Of a DNA stretch of 64,000 bases, positions 59,758 through 64,000 are shown in pieces. The notes below the pieces were generated by a model. It did not search any database, was not told the DNA's origin, and saw only the letters and a program-made list of their open reading frames with translations. A program made the position numbers and the translations under genes. This DNA comes from Actinomycetota bacterium (GTDB lineage: Bacteria; Actinomycetota; JAHEXW01). How positions within the stretch are numbered: position 1 is the first letter of the stretch; each line of letters starts with the position of its first letter. Where the stretch lies: NCBI GenBank assembly GCA_025355855.1, contig JANXYU010000010.1:1-64000 (forward strand), read 5' to 3'.

Positions 59758-60570
59758 TTACGTAAGATTTTTGAAGTTCATAATTGCGGGTAAAAGATAC
59801 ACCAGCAAAACAGGGGGAATAATGAACAGAAATATCGGCATCAACATAGTGGTCGGCAGACGGTTCGCGCGCTGTTCGAATTGAAGCTGTTGTTTCAGGC
59901 GAACCGAATCCGCTAAAGTGAGGACTGCATCGCTTACTGGCTTTCCTTGTCGCTCTGCTTGCAATACGGTCTCAAGAAACTGTCGTAACTCCGGGGGACC
60001 ACCTTTACTGATTGAGGTGTATGCATCTTCTCGTCGGACACCTGCGGCGGTTGTCGACCTTGCCTTCGCTAGCAGCGTGCCAAGTGCGCCTGGCACTTTC
60101 TCCACGACATAGTCAACTGCTGAATCAAAACTCATGCCAGCCTGCAGGGCCAATGCTATTATTTCCATTATGCCCGGCAGTTCGCAGCTAATATCTCGCG
60201 TCCTTGACCGCGCTCGGCGCTCTAGTCCGATGACGGGCAAGTATGCCCCGCTCACGAGCGCGAGGGCCGCCCAAAGAAAGCGTGCCGGACTACTAGGATT
60301 CAAGAGAATCAAACTAATCGCGAATAGACCGCCAATCACTAATTGGACGTAAAAAACATCCCCCGTGTTTTTTAGAATTGAACCAAGACGGCAAGGTAAG
60401 GGGCTAGCCGCTCGCAATGTTGTGTCTAGAAATGCTTTGTATCGGTCGGGCAAAAAGTACAGGGGCTTTCTGCCGGGCACTCCAATCCATTTTGATGTAG
60501 CCCTTTGGGTAATAATCGACGCCGCTATTCCCGCCGTCAGAGCGCCCAGTATAACGACATATTCACTCAT
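59758..60570 (-). CDS. tadC: Type II secretion system F family protein, TadC-like
   Basis: ELPGIMEIIALALQAGMSFDSAVDYVVEKVPGAL; LQAERQGKPVSDAVLTLADSVR; TM segments. Confidence 0.88.
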   Translation of the reverse strand: MSEYVVILGALTAGIAASIITQRATSKWIGVPGRKPLYFLPDRYKAFLDTTLRAASPLPCRLGSILKNTGDVFYVQLVIGGLFAISLILLNPSSPARFLWAALALVSGAYLPVIGLERRARSRTRDISCELPGIMEIIALALQAGMSFDSAVDYVVEKVPGALGTLLAKARSTTAAGVRREDAYTSISKGGPPELRQFLETVLQAERQGKPVSDAVLTLADSVRLKQQLQFEQRANRLPTTMLMPIFLFIIPPVLLVYLLPAIMNFKNLT

Positions 60571-61406
60571 CGCCGCCCTCCGTCTGGAGCCATAGATGTC
60601 ATTCTGCTTAACACGTAGAAACCTGTGCCTACTGATATCGCCGCATAAACTAGAGCAGCCATGCCCACACTTGTTCTTAGATAGCCGGCATACAGAGGAT
60701 TAAGCGAATAGACAGCAAACAGAAAGCAGATGGGTATGAGCGTCACAAACTTAGCGGTGGTTTTTTGCTGCGCGGCAAGGGCCATAACTTTCTCGGAAGA
60801 CAGAATCCGACTACCAGCCAGCTTTGCCACTCGATCGAGAACGGCGCTTATGTCTGCGCCAGTGGCTCTGCAAACAACGATTGCGTCAACCGCGAAAGTG
60901 AAGATTTTGTCATCGATGCGCCGTGCCGCCGCCTGCAGCGCATCATCAACGCCTCTTCCATGAGCAATTTCTGCCCCAATCAATAAAAGTTGCTGACGCA
61001 TCGGGTCTTCGGTTCTGGTGGCAACTTCAGCTATCGCGTTACTCAACGACGGATTACCATATAAGGCGCAACCTAAACTACTAAGAACCGGTTCCATCTG
61101 CCGTTTCAGTTTTGTCCGACCTCTGGTTTCCATATATCTGCGAATCATCAAAGCGAAGGCTGGAGCGATAATTGAGACTATTATGTTTGTAGCGAGCGGG
61201 TATCCGAGACCTGCTCCGAGGATAAAAACACCTGCGTGTACAGCAAATGAAAGATAGGCGATGGAGATGCTGGTCGTTTGCCGCGTGTTTTTAGTCCTAA
61301 GGGCCAGCTCCTGAAAGTCTCTTTTCTTCTTGTCCTGTCTTGATAAGGCGGCAAGTGCCCCAAAGGTCACCGCCAGGAACACGAGGTAGGCAGTAACCGC
61401 GGTCAT
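60567..61406 (-). CDS. tadB: Type II secretion system F family protein, TadB-like
   Basis: T2SF-like core with TM segments; AVDAIVVCRATGADISAVLDRVAKL; between tadA and tadC. Confidence 0.85.
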   Translation of the reverse strand: MTAVTAYLVFLAVTFGALAALSRQDKKKRDFQELALRTKNTRQTTSISIAYLSFAVHAGVFILGAGLGYPLATNIIVSIIAPAFALMIRRYMETRGRTKLKRQMEPVLSSLGCALYGNPSLSNAIAEVATRTEDPMRQQLLLIGAEIAHGRGVDDALQAAARRIDDKIFTFAVDAIVVCRATGADISAVLDRVAKLAGSRILSSEKVMALAAQQKTTAKFVTLIPICFLFAVYSLNPLYAGYLRTSVGMAALVYAAISVGTGFYVLSRMTSMAPDGGRR

Positions 61407-62575
61407 TCACCCTCCCCACTATATTGAACGTCCAATTGATATTCTTCATCGGTGCCCAAACCAGAAGCCAGCTTGCAAATTTCTACGACTCGCCTGGCCT
61501 TGTAGCGACCACCCTCAAGCTCGATGCCACGAAGAAAAACAACCAAGTCAACAACGCGAGATACTTGGCGTCTTATGGCAGGCAAACTGCTGTTCTGTTT
61601 CGCCATGGCCGCTAGCGTCTCAAGGCGCCAGAGCGCGTCAATAACGCTATTTGCGTGGATCGTGGAAATCGAACCTCTATGGCCGGTGTTTAGCGCATGC
61701 AAAAGATCATATGCAGCCTCGTCTCTCACTTCACCCATTATTAGCCGGTCCGGATTCATTCTCATGGCATTCTTAATAAGGAGACTAAAGGATATTTCGG
61801 TATGGCTTTCAGTATTTCTCGACCTCGTCAATAGGCGACGCACATGCGGTCTATCGATTCGGAGCTCGTAGGTATCTTCCAGCGTTATAATTATTTGGTC
61901 TGGTTCAATCAGCTTGGCGAGGCTGTTAAGCAAGGTCGTTTTGCCTGCCCCAGTGCCGCCGGCGATTATTATGTTGCTCTTACCACGCACCGCTTCGCTC
62001 AGCAACTCAGAGCCGGACGCGGTGATAATTTTTCCGCTGACCCAATCAGATAAAACTAGATCCATGCAGCCAAGTTTTCGAATCGTCACGTAATAGCGAT
62101 CGGCCGCTGGCGGGACTATTATGTGACATCGACTCCCCTCATAAAGATCGCAATCACAGGTTGGATTCATGACATCCACTCGTTTGCCGACTCTAGCTGT
62201 GATCCTATCAATGACTCGAAGAACGTCGTTTACCGACCCAAACCCTTCCTGTACTTTGCGACGCGAGTCCCCGGTTACTATGAAAATGTCGACATCTTCA
62301 ATCAATATGTCCGTGACTTTTTCGTTACGCAGCAATGGTTCAATAGGCCCGAGTCCAAACATATCGTCGGAAACGTACTCTAGTAACGCGCCGTATGTAT
62401 CGTTGCCGCGTCTTCCGGCAAAATCTACAAGTTCGTCGCGTACCGTTTTTTCAGCAATGTTTCTCGACATTGCTTCGTAATTGCCGTCTTCGCCTTCGAA
62501 CGACTCCAGCGCGATTTGCACGCGGTTTTTGATGTGCTTAAGGACCGTCTGTCTATCGTGCGCAAGTGTTCTCAT
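61403..62575 (-). CDS. tadA: CpaF/TadA family secretion ATPase
   Basis: IIAGGTGAGKTTLLNSLA, MNPDRLIMGEVRDEAAYDLLHALNTGHRGSISTIHANS; start trimmed to MRTLAHDRQT. Confidence 0.94.
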   Translation of the reverse strand: MRTLAHDRQTVLKHIKNRVQIALESFEGEDGNYEAMSRNIAEKTVRDELVDFAGRRGNDTYGALLEYVSDDMFGLGPIEPLLRNEKVTDILIEDVDIFIVTGDSRRKVQEGFGSVNDVLRVIDRITARVGKRVDVMNPTCDCDLYEGSRCHIIVPPAADRYYVTIRKLGCMDLVLSDWVSGKIITASGSELLSEAVRGKSNIIIAGGTGAGKTTLLNSLAKLIEPDQIIITLEDTYELRIDRPHVRRLLTRSRNTESHTEISFSLLIKNAMRMNPDRLIMGEVRDEAAYDLLHALNTGHRGSISTIHANSVIDALWRLETLAAMAKQNSSLPAIRRQVSRVVDLVVFLRGIELEGGRYKARRVVEICKLASGLGTDEEYQLDVQYSGEGE

Positions 62576-62585
62576 CGCGGTCCCC

Positions 62586-63224
62586 TCAGTCGTTGACATG
62601 ACCGGCCACGGCGATGCTAATCGACCCTGTATCCAAAGCCTCCGCCAATCGTTCACTTTCAATTTTTGTCACTTTAACCAAAACTCCTTGCATATCTTTT
62701 AAGCCGCCACGTTGCGTATTATAAGTAGTCTTAATTACTTCAACGTTCGCCAGAATCGTTTGGCTTTTGAACGTGTCTTGGCTGGCCTGCGACGGAATAG
62801 CGATAATATTTATCTTTGCGCCTGGGCGAAGAAACCCAGCGAATGCACTTGCATTAGAAATAGGGATAAGAAAAACATATTTGTCTGTTTCTATCGAATT
62901 AGCTCCACCCTTTCTCGTTGTGCCGCTACGAAAGCAATTGGGTGACAAATAATCGCCGGGCATCCTCGTCGTTGAAACAGTCTTACCAATTACTTCATCC
63001 GGCTTGCGAAGTATATTTTTGCCAAGCGTGCTAGAAGGAACGTCAATATTTTCGATCATTGCGGCTGTAACTTTGGATCCGGCCAAAATCGTTGTTCTAG
63101 CCGCAATAACTGTTGTCGTACTAAAAAAGGATTGCAAGATAATTAACGCTACAACCATGGCCGCGAAGCCAGCTAGCGCAGCGTAGGCAAACGTTTGACT
63201 CGGCTTTTGTCCTTTCCTTAGCAT
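62586..63224 (-). CDS. cpaB: CpaB/RcpC-like Flp pilus assembly protein (SAF domain)
   Basis: TM then TTILAGSKVTAAMIENIDVPSSTLGKNILRKPDEVIGKTVSTTRMPGDYL; C-terminal RcpC-like region. Confidence 0.85.
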   Translation of the reverse strand: MLRKGQKPSQTFAYAALAGFAAMVVALIILQSFFSTTTVIAARTTILAGSKVTAAMIENIDVPSSTLGKNILRKPDEVIGKTVSTTRMPGDYLSPNCFRSGTTRKGGANSIETDKYVFLIPISNASAFAGFLRPGAKINIIAIPSQASQDTFKSQTILANVEVIKTTYNTQRGGLKDMQGVLVKVTKIESERLAEALDTGSISIAVAGHVND

Positions 63225-63380
63225 TCGCTCTCCTTTTTGTGTCTGTTGCTTTTTCTTTACGTTCTAGGTTTGCTTATAGTGTGTGCCCATTTCCTTGCAA
63301 AGGTAAAAAAGGGTGGCGGCGGGGATGCCCCGCTGCCACGCCTTGCGCAAACGGTAATATATTGGTTCAACAGGCTATAT

Positions 63381-63854
63381 TTACTTGCCCAACGACCTTT
63401 CACGCTGTGACACAATGTATTCATCCAAATCGCTTTTTTGGACTCTCCACGACCCGGCGCCGGCACCGATCCTAAACCCAAGCAGGATCTTCTTGTTGAG
63501 CATGTCGTAGACCTGCGCCTCCGAAAACCTTAGCGAGTAGGCAACCTCTGACACAGTCAATAGGCGTTTCGGATCAGCCATCCTGGCTTCTTCCTCGGCC
63601 GCGGCTTTCTCGTGGTAATTCTTGACGTCGTCGGCGTGAATGAACTTACGGCGACCGATGCGACTAGTCCTGAATTCGCCCCGCCGCATCATCTTGCGAA
63701 CCGTGTTTGGCTCCAGTTCCATGATATCGGCAGCTTCTTCCACACTGATATACCCTGATTTGCCAGGTGTCATCGTGCTGCTATGTGATTCTTGCTTGTC
63801 TTCCATCTCGCGAATGAGGCTTCTGAGATCGTCGTTTTTTGTGACTTTCGCCAT
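63381..63854 (-). CDS. Tandem excisionase/MerR-like helix-turn-helix DNA-binding protein
   Basis: Two HTH_17-like units: YISVEEAADIMELEPNTVRKMMRRGEFRTSRIGRRKFIHADDV and LLTVSEVAYSLRFSEAQVYDMLNKKILLGFRIGAGAGSWRVQKSDL; GGAGGTG SD upstream of the ATG at 63854. Confidence 0.85.
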   Translation of the reverse strand: MAKVTKNDDLRSLIREMEDKQESHSSTMTPGKSGYISVEEAADIMELEPNTVRKMMRRGEFRTSRIGRRKFIHADDVKNYHEKAAAEEEARMADPKRLLTVSEVAYSLRFSEAQVYDMLNKKILLGFRIGAGAGSWRVQKSDLDEYIVSQRERSLGK

Positions 63855-64000
63855 TTCGGGCACCTCCTTAACCGGTCATCCCCGCTATCGCGCCACGAAT
63901 TCTTTTAACAATCGTCCTACGCGGTTGGTGGGACACCAAATCTAGCCCAAACAATAGCTTCAAGATATCACTAACTGCCGGATATGTCATTTCACACCAA

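Overview
The window looks like a chromosomal segment of a deep-branching actinobacterium-like organism. The inference rests on an actinobacterial-type integration host factor (mIHF), PyrR, menG and a SAM-I riboswitch. Nearly all genes lie on the minus strand in tightly overlapping operons. In order they are: type IV pilus PilB (plus a truncated tandem paralogue at the left edge), aroE, YqeG phosphatase, mltG, ruvX, alaS, AI-2E transporter, rarA, aspS, hisS, CNNM/CBS protein, dgkA, ybeY, phoH, yqeY, pgsA and metK with an S-box leader. A large FAD/Fe-S oxidoreductase, an MBL hydrolase and a GyrI-like/PadR cluster follow. A plus-strand pair (glucosaminidase with Ig-like repeats and a PIG-L deacetylase) comes next. 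Then come a cytochrome c, menG, coaBC, rpoZ, gmk, mihF and a complete pyr operon (pyrR-B-C-carA-carB-pyrK-X-pyrD-F-E), and an aroF-tyrA-aroA-cmk-plsC cluster. The right end (57.2-63.9 kb) is an accessory-looking Tad/Flp-type pilus locus. It contains tadA/B/C, cpaB and a tiny prepilin-like protein, plus unrecognised companions, most notably a secreted protein built of Trp/Tyr/His-rich 'WIDTSHY' repeats. Most notable non-coding signal: a family of 26-nt hairpins (10-nt arm, 6-nt loop, 10-nt arm) with compensatory arm changes. Three copies lie in the 500-bp gap beside the Tad locus and one lies inside a glycosyltransferase CDS. No tRNA, rRNA or CRISPR was recognised.
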